Shown here: one piece after another, positions 62,604-64,000 of the stretch
How the letters are laid out: each line of letters starts with the position of its first letter
Numbering within the stretch: position 1 is the first letter of the stretch
Source of the DNA: Paenibacillus spongiae
Lineage (GTDB): Bacteria; Bacillota; Bacilli; Paenibacillales; Paenibacillaceae
DNA length: 64,000 bases
Assembly: GCF_024734895.1 (NCBI RefSeq)
Contig: NZ_CP091430.1
Coordinates: 7,193,501 to 7,257,500, forward strand
Reading direction: 5' to 3'
Program-made: the position numbers and the translations under genes
Notes under the pieces: model-generated
Told to the model about the DNA's origin: nothing
The model's input: the letters and a program-made list of their open reading frames with translations, nothing else
Databases searched by the model: none

Positions 62604-63629
62604 TTATTCAGCCCGTCCATATTGCTTCGGCAGAACCCCTTTGAACTGACCGCCATTCGCGCGAATCGCATGATAGGCCCAGTAGGGATCGCGAAGCATG
62701 CCTCTTCCGACGGCTACGAGATCGGCATCGCCGCTCGCCACCGTCGCTTCCGCGAGCTTCGGATCGTCAAGGTTGCCGACTGCGATGACCGGCACCTCGA
62801 GCGCCTGCTTGACCGCGCGCGCGAAGCCCACTTGATAGCCCGGATAGTTGCCGGGCTTGCGCTTGCCTGCCGGACCCTCTCCGCCGCTGCTGACATGGAA
62901 TATATCCACCCCTGCATCGCGGTAATGTCTCGCGATCTCGATCATGTGATCGACATCATAACCATCGTCCATATACTCAACGGCAGAGATACGCATGATC
63001 AGCGGCATGCCTTCAGGCATCTCGGCCTTCACGGCACGGATAACCTCCGTGCCGAACGCCCATAGATGACGTCCGTATTCATCCTTGCGGTCGTTAATGC
63101 CCGGCGAATGAAATTGATGGATGAGATACCCGTGCGCGCCGTGCAGCTCGATCGTATCGACGCCGGCCGCAATGGCCCGCCGCGCCGCGTCGCCGAATTT
63201 AATTACCATCGCCTTGACCTCTTCCGTCGATAACGCGCGCGGCTTCTTGAAATCGCCGCTTACCGGGATTGCCGAAGGTCCGACCGGCACTTCCGCGTCC
63301 TCCGCCTTCCGGCCTGCATGCGCGATCTGGATCCCGATTTTTGCGCCGTAATGGTGCACTTGGTCGATAATGCGCGCGAATGCCGGGATATGGTCGTCGG
63401 ACCATAGTCCGAGATCATAATCGCTAATCCTTCCGTCAGGCTCGACATCGGTCATTTCCATTATAATTAATCCGGCCCCGCCTATCGCACGCGACACATA
63501 GTGAACATGATGCCAATCGTTCGGAATCCCGTCCTTGGCCTCTACCGAGTATTGGCACATCGGCGGCATAACGACCCGATTGCGGAGAGCAAGATTTTTG
63601 AAGGTGAATGGTTGGTCCAAATAGGTCAT
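62604..63629 (-). CDS. namA: NADPH dehydrogenase, old yellow enzyme family (YqjM-type)
   Basis: A 341-residue FMN-dependent ene-reductase of the YqjM class. PPMCQYS has the flavin-tuning Cys and the Tyr typical of this branch (about residues 25-29). The substrate-binding pair is in LHGAHGYLIHQF (His about 164 and 167). It reduces activated C=C bonds and nitro compounds in oxidative stress and detoxification. The ATG follows AGGAGGTTGGAGAG. It is a single-gene unit with its own terminator. Confidence 0.92.
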   Translation of the reverse strand: MTYLDQPFTFKNLALRNRVVMPPMCQYSVEAKDGIPNDWHHVHYVSRAIGGAGLIIMEMTDVEPDGRISDYDLGLWSDDHIPAFARIIDQVHHYGAKIGIQIAHAGRKAEDAEVPVGPSAIPVSGDFKKPRALSTEEVKAMVIKFGDAARRAIAAGVDTIELHGAHGYLIHQFHSPGINDRKDEYGRHLWAFGTEVIRAVKAEMPEGMPLIMRISAVEYMDDGYDVDHMIEIARHYRDAGVDIFHVSSGGEGPAGKRKPGNYPGYQVGFARAVKQALEVPVIAVGNLDDPKLAEATVASGDADLVAVGRGMLRDPYWAYHAIRANGGQFKGVLPKQYGRAE

Positions 63630-63778
63630 CTCTCCAACCTCCTAATTAATTTTATATAGTTACTTATATATTTATCATTATAAAACAATCGGATTGCAAA
63701 GGAAAGGGGGGCACTTTACGTAACAGTGGCGGCTTAGCCCCGTAACAGTAGTGTCCCCATGAAGACAATTATTTCTCC

Positions 63779-64000
63779 TTATGCGTAAGTAAGTCTGCTT
63801 TCCCGGCTGATGACGGTTCCGGCGTCCGCCCCTTCGCAGACGGCGCGCAGCGATCCCGGCGCATCGAAACCGACCACATGAATCGGCAGCCCATAGTCCC
63901 GCGCCAAGATGAATGCCGATTGATCCATCACCTTCAAGTCATGCCGGATCACGTCGTCATAATGAAGGGAACGGTATTTGCGCGCCTTAGGATCGGTCTT
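63779..64000 (-). CDS. pyrH: UMP kinase, C-terminal part (gene enters from right edge)
   Basis: The last 73 residues of an amino-acid-kinase-fold protein: DPKARKYRSLHYDDVI, then DLKVMDQSAFILARDYGLPI and VGFDAPGSL. This is the UMP kinase (PyrH) C-terminus, which converts UMP to UDP. PyrH usually stands between tsf and frr. Here no frr follows and the next gene is namA, so this may be a second or relocated copy. The start lies outside the window. Confidence 0.82.
   Translation of the reverse strand, partial: KTDPKARKYRSLHYDDVIRHDLKVMDQSAFILARDYGLPIHVVGFDAPGSLRAVCEGADAGTVISRESRLTYA

Overview
The window reads as a chromosomal segment of a low-to-mid GC Gram-positive bacterium of the Bacillota, most likely Paenibacillus. 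This is an inference from gene content, not a database match. The pointers are GlpP antitermination of glpD, a BceAB-RS antimicrobial-peptide module, LtaS, a PdaA-type deacetylase, CcdC, OhrR, a TipA-like MerR, YflT, strong AGGAGG ribosome sites and frequent GTG/TTG starts. I see no rRNA, tRNA, CRISPR array or intact insertion sequence.

Layout. 1-263: end of a nucleotidyltransferase gene. 500-6570: a sugar or sugar-acid uptake and catabolism operon (binding protein, two permeases, RraA-like protein, short-chain dehydrogenase) divergent from an IclR regulator; two identical-arm palindromes mark the likely IclR operators. 6707-9234: mobA and glnS. 9774-14028: a MarR-controlled heterodimeric ABC exporter. 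14306-18331: a small membrane protein, an SNF-family sodium-dependent transporter, an Eis-like acetyltransferase and a TipA-like MerR regulator. 18850-22806: glpK, glpD, the terminator leader and glpP. 22864-31694: housekeeping and stress genes (dgt, add, glutathione peroxidase, ohrR, ccdC, DUF2252, pdaA, yhcH-like, ywbE, GyrI-like). 31996-32922: a Fur-box promoter, a DUF1450 protein and ferritin.

33151-41721 is a complete 2-aminoethylphosphonate locus: ATPase, fused permease, PhnX, PhnW, an unassigned saccharopine-dehydrogenase-like enzyme, a DeoR regulator and the binding lipoprotein. Both likely promoters carry TTTAC direct repeats at about 11-bp period, as in PhoP boxes, so the locus probably belongs to the phosphate-starvation regulon. 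A PhyH-family oxygenase and an AraC regulator follow as a divergent pair.

44318-50173 is a Bce-type peptide-antibiotic detoxification module. Its permease is fused, through an extra membrane segment, to a PAF-acetylhydrolase-like alpha/beta hydrolase with an intact GHSAGG motif. I consider this the most unusual gene in the window. 50732-57432 holds a YflT stress protein and a signalling cluster (hybrid kinase with three receiver domains, CheR methyltransferase, REC-PAS kinase). 57537-60337 is an AraC regulator divergent from a sugar isomerase/oxidoreductase pair. The window ends with ltaS, an OYE-type NADPH dehydrogenase (namA) and the C-terminus of a UMP kinase.

A second notable signal is a tandem repeat family found at two distant places (26087-26252 and 36146-36285). 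In both it stands in the same orientation and ends exactly at the Shine-Dalgarno sequence of the following gene (glutathione peroxidase and phnX).
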